A DNA stretch of 22,477 nt from Didymodactylos carnosus (Eukaryota; Rotifera; Eurotatoria; Philodinida; Philodinidae): assembly GCA_905250885.1 (NCBI GenBank), contig CAJNOQ010002829.1, positions 1 to 22,477 of the forward strand. The letters run 5' to 3'. The translations under genes were made by a program, and so were the position numbers. Below, one piece after another: positions 1-8,905 of the stretch. Under the pieces are notes generated by a model. It saw only the letters and a program-made list of their open reading frames with translations. It was not told where the DNA came from and did not search any database. Each line of letters begins with the position of its first letter. The first letter of the stretch is position 1.

Positions 1-560
1 GCTATTTTTCTATGCTAAAGACTAGTTGCATCCTCTCTTGCTTATGGGAGAAAATGGGAAAATTTGATTACTCAAGCATAGTCGCTAGATAGGGAATGCT
101 TGAAAATAAACCATTTCTCCTTAGTAATATGGTATGTAACTATGGTTCATATACCATTTTATTCAGTTTTTCAGTGGGTATTTTTCTATATCAAATACAA
201 GTCGGATCATTGTTTTTATATGGAGAAAAAGTACTTAAAATATCTCTGATGCCGACTTTTTAAGTACAATTTGTCTCTTGTAGAAGCTAGGAGTGACTCG
301 ACCAATGATGGTTAAAGGTTCTTTATATAAAATTTTGTAGAGCAGATCAAGGGCTATGTTTCTATACCAAATACAAGTTGTATCCTCGTTTGCATATGGC
401 GAAAAAAGTACTTAAAACATCCGTGATGCCGCGTTTCATGTCAATTTGTGTGTTTTGAAAATAATTTCTTCGTATTGAAATGATGTATACGGATTGTTCA
501 TAGAGTATTTTATTCAGTCTTTCACTGGCTATCTTTTCATACTAAGGTTTGTGGGAAACG
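1..560. repeat. Diverged tandem repeat, period about 176 bases
   Basis: A block beginning 'TATTTTTCTATNNNAAA' recurs at positions 3, 179, 355 and about 530, a spacing of 176, 176 and 175 bases. Units two and three match best: both have CAAATACAAGT, then a GTACTTAAAA block, then TGATGCCG. The segment before unit two (157-180, TTTTATTCAGTTTTTCAGTG) recurs before unit four (508-531), again two periods away. The first unit is more diverged and the fourth fades after about 30 bases. The array starts at or beyond the left edge, so its full length is unknown. The period is close to a nucleosomal repeat, as in many satellites, but a short local duplication would look the same. I see no coding potential in it. 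Confidence 0.7.
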
Positions 561-1111
561 TATGCTGGATTTTTCAAGAATGTTACTTTTTCTAAGAACA
601 ACGGTCTCTGATGGAGTCTCAAAACAACCAAGGTTAAATACGTATTTTGAGCTTATTTTCCATAAGAACAACTGGGCAATGTATGCAAATGTCTTTTCGA
701 CAAAAGTCCAGTCGAAATAAGGCAAAAGAATGAGGGGCCGTTTTCTGATCAAATACGCCCCCCTACTTTAGTACTTTTCTTGTAAATTCTATAACTTTGT
801 AAAGAAAGGTCGTGTCAAATTGGACGATGTCTCATTTTAACCAGAAAATTGCGGGCTACAATCATGCCTTATTAAGAAAGATTCTGGTTATATTTTAGAG
901 TTTCTGAAAAACTAGTTTTCTAGAAAATCAGATCTTCGAAGGACTAAGGGCAACTCCCATGGTCATATTTGGAATTAGCATGGTCGATAACCTATAACCC
1001 ACTAGATTCCGAGCAAAAAGTGTTTAATCACCTCGAAAGGTTCTCTCGTGAGTAGGGTTCTCCGATATGCTTCATTAATGAAAATAGCGTAAATTCAATC
1101 TTTTTTGGAAG
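561..1111. other. Non-coding stretch left of the first gene
   Basis: No convincing exon was found on either strand. A minus-strand open frame of about 70 codons overlaps 537-752, but its protein resembles nothing I know and it runs into the repeat array. Upstream exons of the gene at 1112-1757 may lie here or beyond the left edge; I could not define one with good splice sites. Confidence 0.4.
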
Positions 1112-1757
1112 CAAGTCGTATCGATAGCAGCCACAATCGAGCTGCAATGCCATTTGATAAACGTGTTGGAAACGAAATGGTCTATCAATCAACTAAATCA
1201 ACCAACTGGGAACCAGGTAATAAAGCTGCGACGAAATTATTACTTTGATGAAATATTTTTATTTTATTTTTCTAGACGATTATACAAAAGAACCAGTTTA
1301 ATTGATGATATTAAAGGAGGAAGGTACTTATTCTGAGAAATACGAAATAGTAAACTGATTGCATCTAACATTTCCTTCACTTACGTTTTTCTCGTCCAGC
1401 AGTGAGACAAACAATCCATACTCACGACAAAATCCAAACGCATTTTCATCGTTGTCACCGACATATCAGGCTGTTATGGATCACCAGAACTCATCTGCAA
1501 AGTCATTATCATCTGAATCGAAATTATCACGTTCATTTCGTATGTTAGAACAAGATTTGAGTGATGCAAAAGAGATCGGACGTGCACCATGGTCCATATT
1601 TGATCAAAGACGTGAACAACAACAAAAGCAAATCAGTGAGTTTCGAAGTGTTAAACCGTCAGAAGCGGTTTCCATAGATCAACAACGTCGTCCGCACTAT
1701 ACAGAATATCGAGTTGAACATGTTCGAGAAAAATGGATAGAACTAAATTATCACTAA
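1112..1757 (+). CDS. 3' end of an unrecognised multi-exon gene, with an apparent frameshift
   Basis: Three exons are proposed. Exon A is about 1112-1216 (contains AMPFDKRVGNEMVYQS; donor GTAATA). Exon B is 1276-1323 (48 bases, acceptor TTTTTCTAG, donor GTACTT). Exon C is 1400-1757 (acceptor CGTCCAG, stop TAA at 1755-1757). Introns are 59 and 76 bases, the local norm. Exons B and C join in phase, giving DDIKGG then SSETNNPYSRQN. Exon A ends in phase 1, and splicing to B in that phase reads DDYTKEPV and then TAA. Both frames of exon B look coding, so a one-base frameshift near 1300 is likely, either real decay or an assembly error. Exon C is hydrophilic and Ser/Gln/Arg-rich. Its segment SRSFRMLEQDL loosely recalls the SRSFRxL motif of PDZ-LIM (Zasp/PDLIM) proteins, but that is weak. 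A poly(A) signal follows 124 bases after the stop. The family is not identified. Confidence 0.6.
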
Positions 1758-1880
1758 GAAAGTAATTGATCCATTCAAATTCTTTAAAATAGTATGTGAT
1801 CCTTCCTATTTACTTGACTTTAATTGTTTTTCTTATCCGGCTATCTTCAGTTGCTCGTTGTTGCAGAAGTGCGTACTTCT

Positions 1881-1886
1881 AATAAA
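1881..1886 (+). promoter_or_regulatory. Poly(A) signal AATAAA of the first gene
   Basis: A perfect AATAAA lies 124 bases after the TAA at 1755-1757. This supports exon C being the last exon of a plus-strand gene. Confidence 0.5.
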
Positions 1887-2588
1887 TATTAGTTGAGAGA
1901 TCTGAATGAATTTATGTACTTAAATGTATGTTTCTGCCACTCTGAGAGATTTTTTCCTTGGCTTATGATATGTATACAATTTTATTTCAATTCTAGTATA
2001 CTTCACCTGTATAAATAATTTTTACTTTACAGTCATTTTTTTAAGATAATTGAAACATTTTTTTTATTTCTTCGTTTTATGTCAGCTCAAAATGTTATGT
2101 GGACAACGAAATCGTTTAATACATAGTCAACAAAAGTCTCAGTTAATCTCTTCTATAAGATGTTGATTTTTGTAGCTTCTCTAACAGTGATGATGATTAA
2201 GGTGCTAGCTTTTACTCAAACACTAACTTAATTGCACTTTTTTATACTTTTTTTTGACATTTTTACAATAATTTTTTTTGTATTTGAATGTTTTTTATAT
2301 CGACTTTTTTAACTATTTCTAAAGTAGAACTCGACGTACTCGATTTTTCAATGCAAATTTTTACAAGTTTTTGTTTTGTGTTTTTATATCTCGTAGATAC
2401 AGTTACATCTATCTTGCAAGTATTTGCCGTTTATTTAAAAACATTTTTATAATAGATAAGATAGGCGCGTGATATCTAAATGATAACTACAGATTTTAAT
2501 TTTTGATCTCTAATTTATAATTATTTTTATAATTTATAAAATGTATGTGTTAGATTGTATAGTCATGATATTGATTCTCCGTTTCCAG
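1887..2588. other. A+T-rich intergenic DNA
   Basis: Mostly T-rich sequence with many short T runs. A 24-codon open stretch starts at an ATG near 2091 and ends in TGA near 2163. It is too short and unsupported to call, although it could be a leftover exon of the fragment at 2589-2812. Confidence 0.4.
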
Positions 2589-2812
2589 GGCACAAGAAAC
2601 CTATCGAGATGCTCATTTTATCAACAACTCATTGTAAACCTCTCGAAAAAGTAATTACTTGCAATATTCAAAGAAAGCAGAAGAAATGGAAGGTATTTCG
2701 CAAAAAAATGTTTTTATGAATTAAATTTCTGTCAAAATTCGTTTAATACTGTCAGAGACGGTAATGGAAGAATGTTTGAATCAAATAATTTGGAGACTAG
2801 TTCAACACAGAG
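2589..2812 (+). pseudogene. Two possible exons of an unknown or decayed gene
   Basis: The first candidate exon, 2589-2692, follows the acceptor GTTTCCAG. It reads HKKPIEMLILSTTHCKPLEK and on to QRKQKKWK, then donor GTATTT. A 65-base intron would lead to 2758-2812, reading TVMEECLNQIIWRLVQHR before donor GTAAAC, in matching phase. Intron length and phase fit the style of the two clear genes. No start or stop exon was found on either side, and stops follow quickly after 2812. I do not recognise the protein. It could be a gene remnant or chance open sequence. Confidence 0.25.
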
Positions 2813-3066
2813 GTAAACATGTTTGTCTCACCAATGTAAGCTCATGGATTTTATTTCCATCATTCACGAGAATCTGATTTATTTGACTTTTGATCTGTTC
2901 TTCTCGTTTCTATATGGGATTTGAGAACATGCTATCTTTTGGTAGTTCTGTATAATTCAAAAACGGTGTGATATAGAGACTTGGTGCTGCTAGAAAACGA
3001 TTCTAAAATATCTTACGGATGATATGCGTTGCTTAATAAAGTGAAAAATCAATGGTCGTCAAAAAA
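2813..3066. other. Non-coding A+T-rich DNA
   Basis: No open frame of useful length and no repeat seen. It lies between the possible exon pair and the hairpin cluster. Confidence 0.35.
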
Positions 3067-3143
3067 GGCAAATCACACAATTTTAAGTGTGATTCGCCTC
3101 CAGGTCCATAAGGTCTATTTACGTATGTAACCTTATGAACCTG
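3067..3143. repeat. Two adjacent hairpins
   Basis: The first hairpin pairs GGCAAATCACAC (3067-3078) with GTGTGATTCGCC (3087-3098), 11 of 12 bases, around an 8-base loop. The second pairs CAGGTCCATAAGGT (3101-3114) with ACCTTATGAACCTG (3130-3143), 13 of 14 bases, around a 15-base loop. They are 2 bases apart. The T run expected of a bacterial terminator is absent, and the host is eukaryotic. Possible explanations are a short foldback element or a structured RNA. Confidence 0.6.
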
Positions 3144-3292
3144 AAAAAAACAAATGTTTTACTTGCTGTCCAGTCTGTGTTTTACTTCAAATTAATAACG
3201 AACTCGAAGCTTAGGGGCTGTAATGATGATGTACATTCAATTTTTGTAATCGAAAGTTTATATCTTTAATTTGTATATTTTGAGACGTTGAC

Positions 3293-3312
3293 AAGCACTA
3301 TTACTAGTGCTT
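3293..3312. repeat. Short perfect hairpin
   Basis: AAGCACT pairs with AGTGCTT around the 6-base loop ATTACT. It lies 150 bases after the double hairpin. A 7-base stem can arise by chance. Confidence 0.4.
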
Positions 3313-3536
3313 TAATCAGGATCAAGAACAGCACAAGTCACGATGAGAATCACACGTATAGATGTTAATTCAGTATTTTTTTGCTCGGCGACATCTGTAT
3401 CATTGATAAAACGTGTATTGAATGATGGAGAAATCATTGCTGGTCCTCTCCAGTAAAGTATTCCCTTCCGTTATAGATACAATAGATTGTTATTGATGTA
3501 TGCTTACTTTAGATGTTTATAATAAAGTGCAACCAT

Positions 3537-3905
3537 TTATTTAATTCCCATGGAAATAACGTGCTCGTAGTCGTCAAAGGTGTCTAGATTCAAGCCCGAG
3601 TATCGCTGTTCGCTGAGCATAGAGAGAGAGTCCTTTGTGAGTACGATGAAGTATTGCATCTGCATTAAAGCGAGAAGGAGGCGTAATTCGTCAGGGTTAA
3701 GTAGTCGGTGATGGATTCTAGTGGGCTTGGTCTTGTATTTGAGCATGGGGAAAGATATAGAAACTCTCTGTAGCTCATGGATAGTCTGAAAGGAGCTGAA
3801 AGAGCGATATTACCAAACTGTAAAGCGGATTCTTTATTTTTATCCTTTTGTGCCGTGTCGAACTGCGATTGTTTCTTAGTCTCAAATAAAGCGATGTCAA
3901 GATTA
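3537..3905 (-). pseudogene. Decayed coding fragment, unrecognised, open in two frames
   Basis: The frame ending at 3537 encodes about 80 residues after a possible acceptor at the TTTCAG near 3790. It reads TIHELQRVSISFPMLKYK, then LLNPDELRLLLALMQMQYF and finally DTFDDYEHVISMGIK and a stop. A second minus-strand frame is open from about 3885 (ETKKQSQFDTAQKDKN, then SALQFGNIALSAPFRLSMSY) and runs past the first frame's start before stopping near 3667. Base composition is clearly less A+T-rich than the flanks. Two partly overlapping coding-like frames suggest one old frame broken by a shift. A single real last exon is the alternative. I do not recognise the family. Confidence 0.35.
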
Positions 3906-4848
3906 GCTCATGGAATTTAAGCTTCACGATGTTCCCAATTGAGATGGTGTTGTACTGTCATTCTTGCTTGGCTTAGAACAAGCTTCACCGATTACCGTGC
4001 GTAAGCTACAATGAAGAAATGTTAATTTCTTCTAACTTTTGTAAAATCGATTTTTAAACAGCCTCGTGGAGCGTATGTAATTCGGAGTCGAGAGTGTCAT
4101 ATGAAATTGTTACTTTTTTATTATAGCTCCTATGAGAATTCAAATATTCACTATACTGCTCTGAGAAATTTAAACGTCACTTCGAGCGAAAACAAAGCGA
4201 CACATCGATGTCAGATCCTTACGTTGAAATATTTCAGAATCTTTGTAACAGGAAAATTGTTTATCCTTTATGAGAATTCTCATTTAGAAAGAGTTAGAAG
4301 CTAATTCGTTAGAAGAAATCCGATGTAAATCTGATATGTACTCTGTGACATCATCCTGATTTAAACATCTACTTGTTTTGAAATATTCTATTATTGTAGT
4401 GAAACTATTGCAAAAGTTTGATCTATTACAGCAATCCGTTTTCTTCACTGGTTATTCTTCTCAGCGTTCATTGATTTCTATTCATAGATAATCTTCTCCA
4501 TCAACTCGTATTTCTCTGATCACGTTTTCATTCACACCTGTATATTACCAAAAACAGCTTTAGTTTTCCTTTCGCTTTTTTATTATTTTACTCAATACTC
4601 TTTTTTGCTTTTCTCTCTCGCTTTCATTTTATTCTATCTCTGATACGTTTGTCACCCGATGAAACTTATACTTTTCTTTTTATGATTTTATTTTTAACGT
4701 CTTCCGATGAGACTAACTGACATTACATATACTAAGACGAATAAAAACGATTTTCAAATAAAAAAATTAACAAATATGATAGAAAAAAAAGATGCTAAGA
4801 AGTGTCTTTTCTTGTTTCAAACTATTTCGAGACATTGCAACATTCGTT
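3906..4848. other. Intergenic DNA downstream of the EF-hand gene
   Basis: A plus-strand open frame of 67 codons (4101-4304) resembles no family and has no splice or poly(A) context, so it is not called. From about 4500 to 4700 the DNA is a pyrimidine-rich stretch on the plus strand. On the minus strand an AATAAA at 4692-4687 lies 157 bases past the EF-hand stop codon and could be its poly(A) signal. Confidence 0.35.
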
Positions 4849-5930
4849 TTAAAATGTTGTCTTGAAATGTTTTAATTGTGGTGCATAATCACTGTTTGTG
4901 GTCATATATTCAGTAAATTTTGTTTGTGGTACACGCTAAAATAGTAAAAATAAAATTGTGAGATCAGCACTAGTCTGTTCAGAAGAGAGATGAAGAATAC
5001 ATACGCCAGTTCCATCATCGATTTTCGACCATGTTTGTTCCCATGTTGTGTTTAATGGTTTTGTATCATCGGTATTATAAAATCGGTGTAGACGATTATA
5101 AACTTGTTCACCTTGTTCACGTGTAATATAACCAGGTGTTGGATTGTTGTGATCCAAGATATAATTGAAACCTAAAACATTTCAACAATTCACAATAAGT
5201 TATATTGAATCCAATTCAAGGAGTAAATGAATCAGAAAAACGCAAATAGCATTAGCTCATCAATTCTTCTAAATCTTATGGATAATTAAGTAATAAACAA
5301 ATAACTTACGATCTGTAACAGATCCACGTTCATTCAACATAACAAATGCATTGACAAATTCTTCGAATGTCAATTTTCCTATGAACAAGAAAAGAAGATT
5401 GATTTTAATTTTGATTTGTATAAGACAGAAGAGGAAAATTAATGACAAGTTTTAGATTCCTTATGGTTCGTATTAAAGTCTAGTTCAGAAAAAAAGTTTT
5501 TGATCTCTTACCTGATCCATCACTGTCGAATGTCTTGAAAACACGATCGGCTATTTTGTCGGCATCGTGATCGCTGATAACTGTAACAGTGCTACTAGTA
5601 CCAGTTACTCCTGATGTTGTTGTTACTGCTGTTCTACTTGCCATTAATTCTTTATATAACCGACGAAATTCCTTTTTGTCCATTCGATTGTCTTTTCCGC
5701 TAGCTAAATATCCAAAAAACGTATCTTAGTGTGAAGAACCAAACAAACTGATGGTATAAACGACATAACATGAATCACTAGTTATTTCTGATCAAACAAA
5801 AGATATTGTACTTACCAACGGAAAATTCTTGATATAATTTTTCAACAGTTGCCTTTGGAACACCTGTAACATTTGAAAAACGATCTAAATCCCATTGTGT
5901 GAATGTTTCTTTGGAATGTGTTTTGCCCAT
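4849..5930 (-). CDS. EF-hand calcium sensor-like protein, probably N-myristoylated
   Basis: Five minus-strand exons join in phase: 5930-5816, 5703-5512, 5378-5310, 5171-5005 and 4935-4849, giving 209 residues. Introns are 108, 133, 138 and 69 bases, all GT...AG. The start MGKTHSKE fits the N-myristoylation rule (Gly2, Ser6) and resembles the MGKxxSK start of NCS-1 proteins. Length and order match the recoverin/NCS family, about 190 residues with four EF-hands. The second loop, DSDGSGKLTFEE (about 98-109), is canonical and followed by F. The first (about 39-50, ASGKDNRMDKKE) is degenerate. The third (from D132) has two extra residues before its Gly and Ile. The fourth (about 176-187) lacks the position-12 acidic residue. 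A Thr/Ser-rich linker sits at about 63-82. By family it should be a membrane-targeted calcium sensor; its target is unknown. It could instead be a divergent EF-hand branch outside NCS. Confidence 0.85.
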
Positions 5931-8090
5931 TTTAATTATGCTTTTTAATTAATTTATAAAGATATTGAAATATTATATACCACTGTAGAATATGTCACAA
6001 ACTCGAATAGTTACAAGAAAGAAAGATTTAGTGAGGATGTACGCCTATTTATACTCTAACTTGAATTATAACAATTTTTTTTTCTACACCCCTCCCCTCT
6101 CTCGGTTTTTCTGGAAGTTCATATAATATTCTATAGATCTTGTGTCACTGTCATGTGCATGACCCTTGTTGGATATTTTTGTTTTGTTCTTCAAAAACAG
6201 AAAAATAAAATATAGAAAACTCGAAAAGGATAAAAAGTATCTACGAGACTACTAGAATATGGTGAGAGAGAGAAAGAGAAAAAGAAAGAGAAAAAACTAC
6301 ATCTTTCTAATATAGAATTTTAACCAAATCTTTTTGCAAGTGTTGTTTCATTAGTTTTGTAACACCCGGTTGATAATGGAAAAATGAAATTTTGAAGCAT
6401 CGTCCGTAATGTACAATAGATTTCTTATCTAGGGTACGTGTGGAGTTGCAGAAGATTAAAGTACAAAGATTAATATATACTCTGTGAACCTAAGGACGTT
6501 ATATACGTCGTTTTAGACAAAAACAGTTAACAGTCATCAAGTTAGAACAGTGTCACCTCGAATTTAGGATAGTGTTAACTGAAGTTATTTTATTTCTGAC
6601 TATTGCAGTGTTTCAAAGAAAAAAAGAAGAGCGATTTTGGTTTTCGAAAATATTTTCTTTCTTAGTTGCAAGATTTGAAAATCAAAATAGTGAAAACAGT
6701 GTCTGTGCGAAAAAATGCGAATATTCTCGATGAGAGAACTGATTGACTATTTAAATACTATAGAACCAGATCGTAGAAATTTTAGCCTCGATGAAAAGTC
6801 TATGAAATGAATAGATGAGCCACAACCTTTCTGTTTCATATGTATAAAGATAGAAGCACCCAAAATAGGTATAAAGTAATACCCAACTCATGAAAAGTGG
6901 TGTAATTAATTCTCTACTAAACATCCATTAGTGACCCGACTAGTGGCTTTTAAATTTTTAGACCATCGAGACAACCGTTTGGCCGTTTCTAGACATTTAA
7001 AATGAGAATGTTTTAGTGGACATTATATGATGTTCGTTTTGGGCCATTATTGCACCGTTATGGCCGTTAACGATCTATTTTTCGAACGTCTTCTGAAGTC
7101 AGTTTCTTTCTGACTGATAAACTCATAAAAAATGAATTCAAAACCTTTCAATATTTTTTGATTCTTTAGGATCATGATACTATCATAAGTATCAGTCCTA
7201 TAGCTAGAGACTGCCTTCTCAAGACAAGTTTTGATGGCTTGTAGAATCAAAGACGAGAAAAACTCGAGGTTTTCTCAAAAGAATCAACGTCATTTCTATT
7301 TTGGTCACAATAGTGAAATAAAAGGATGAATGATTTGTCGACAAATGGTTAAAAACTGACATAACTGCCTACGCAATGCTAGTTTTTTCCTGATATTTTG
7401 AGCGTTCACGAGGTAAGGGTCTGTTAACAGACAGTTAATGACCGATGAGAATTTCAGTTCTAGGTACAGTTAAATATCTGTTTTTTGGCATGATGATATT
7501 ACAGACAAAAACGGTAACTGTTAACGGGCTGGTTTGTAACAGTTTTTCACTGGTTAAAAGTCAATTTTTTAGTCATACAGTAAATAGCCTGTGCATGAGT
7601 TATTAAATGCCAGTTTTTGTTGACCTATACTATATAGATTTTGTCTTTTCATTTGAGAGAGTAATGTCATTAATTACTCATTTACTCTTCCAACTTTCAT
7701 ACAAAAAAACTCGCTTCATGACGTCGCCTTCTCTGTCAGTTTTAGTTCTTTAGTGGCTGGTGAGGCCAAATGGTAGAAACATACCATTAGAGAACTAGCA
7801 AATAAGGGATACCTCTTTTCGCACATGCTTAACTTTCTGTTCTCTTTCTTTTCTATCGATGAGCTAAGACGAAAAGATGTGACATCATATGTGGAAAGAG
7901 ATAACTGCTTAGTTGATGGATTCCTATTCATCATAGTATCAAAATAGAGAATCATAAGCATCTGCACCATGAAATCGCAGTTTTCTCTCTAATCGCCATG
8001 AGCTGTGACGGACCGATTAGCCGATATCGTAAAAAAAACAACTTCATGGCATTCACATATGCCTTTCATTCCCAGATAAATGCTCCAAAA
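5931..8090. other. Gene-poor DNA upstream of the EF-hand gene
   Basis: The first few hundred bases should contain the EF-hand promoter, but I see no certain TATA box or start site. A purine tract of GA and A runs covers 6262-6296. Open frames here (7047-7250, 7716-7970, both minus) encode proteins with no family resemblance and lack splice context. A perfect 14-base palindrome, GTCTGTTAACAGAC, lies at 7419-7432, and related GTTAAC words recur near 6529, 6573 and 7522. Confidence 0.4.
6262..6296 (+). repeat. GA-rich purine tract
   Basis: An uninterrupted run of G and A, mainly GAGA and AAAGA units. It is simple-sequence DNA about 330 bases upstream of the EF-hand start codon. Confidence 0.7.
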
Positions 8091-8400
8091 TCTTGCGTTT
8101 CTTGGGCAAGAAAGTGCCACTTTTTTTCTTGCATTTCTTGAGGGCAAGATATCCAGAAAATTTAATTTCTTGTTCCAAAAAATATAAAATAAATTTCCTG
8201 ATCCACGAAATGAGCAAAGAAATCTCCTTTCTTGTCCCAAGAAGCGCAAGAAATTTTTTTCTTAGTTAAATTTCGTTGTCTTGCTCGAAGTCAGATTTCT
8301 TGGCCCAAGATCTAGAGGCTAGAAAGCAAGAAACATTTCCTGCCCCAAGAAGTGGCCCACTTTCTTGTTTTTTTCTTGCTTTTTGCAGTTTCTTGGATAA
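8091..8400. repeat. TTCTTG/CAAGAA-rich foldback element
   Basis: The hexamer TTCTTG or its complement CAAGAA occurs over a dozen times in about 310 bases. The clearest inverted pair is TCTTGCGTTTCTTGGGCAAG (from 8091, arm to 8114) against 8227-8251, differing by one mismatch and one indel, with a 112-base spacer. A CAAGAAAGTGCCACTT block at 8107 recurs inverted, slightly changed, at about 8346-8366. The duplicated TTTTTTTCTTGC at 8121 and 8368 adds a direct repeat. A minus-strand open frame over 7989-8249 is a by-product of this repeat. It may be a small non-autonomous transposon or locally amplified sequence. Confidence 0.6.
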
Positions 8401-8789
8401 AGAAGTTCCACTAGGGCTAGTATTCTTTTAAAAAGCAAAGCAAAATGAAGTAACGGAATATCAAGGTTTCTAGTATGTAAATAAAAATTAATGCGGTACT
8501 AGGTTATTATATCTTGGTTGCTTTCTAGTATGTGATGTTAACATGTTCGAGTTTTTTCCTCTATATTTAGCGACATCTTCTGGAACAGTCACAGTGGAGA
8601 GATAAGTTTAGCTATTATGATTCGTTCAATGTTCAACGGATAATAAGGGTAAGAGAGTTAATCGTTAGATAAAGAACGAGGAATAATGCAGTATTTGTAA
8701 GAGTGCCTATAGACAGAATTGTTTGTTTATTTTTAAAATAGAATCTAATTCAAAAATTAAAAGGATCTCATTTCATTTTTTTGTGTTCT
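8401..8789. other. Spacer between the foldback and the hAT-like end
   Basis: No open frame or repeat is recognised. The second terminal repeat of the hAT-like element at 8790-8905 should be left of it but was not found here. Confidence 0.35.
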
Positions 8790-8905
8790 TTTTGGACCAA
8801 AAATCTTTTGGCCCATCGACAAAAACCTTGCCCATTTTGCCCATCGTTTTTTTCCGATACAATAGAAGTTTGCCCATTGTACTAAAAATCCTGGTTACGC
8901 CGCTG
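8790..8905 (-). mobile_element. hAT-like DNA transposon end, probably a non-autonomous fragment
   Basis: Read on the minus strand from 8905, the sequence starts CAGCGGCGTAACCAGGATTT. This closely matches the CAGNGGCGTAGCCAGG-type terminal repeat common in hAT-superfamily transposons and their short derivatives. The inner part has repeated GCCCAT words (plus strand, 8811-8880), typical of subterminal repeats. If 8905 is the true edge, GCAGTATA (8906-8913) would be the 8-base target duplication, but the other end was not found, so this cannot be tested here. The overlapping plus-strand open frame (8723-9001) is not a gene. Confidence 0.5.

Noticed and set aside
3067..3143. Bacterial-type terminator
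   Set aside because: The genome is eukaryotic and the hairpins have no following T run.
3067..3312. CRISPR-like array
   Set aside because: The hairpins differ in sequence from one another, and no regular repeat-spacer pattern exists here or elsewhere in the window.
4101..4304. Plus-strand open frame of 67 codons
   Set aside because: No family resemblance, no splice or poly(A) context, and A+T-driven composition.
7716..8249. Two minus-strand open frames of 84 and 86 codons
   Set aside because: The second is largely a translation of the TTCTTG/CAAGAA repeat; the first has no recognisable domain or exon boundary.
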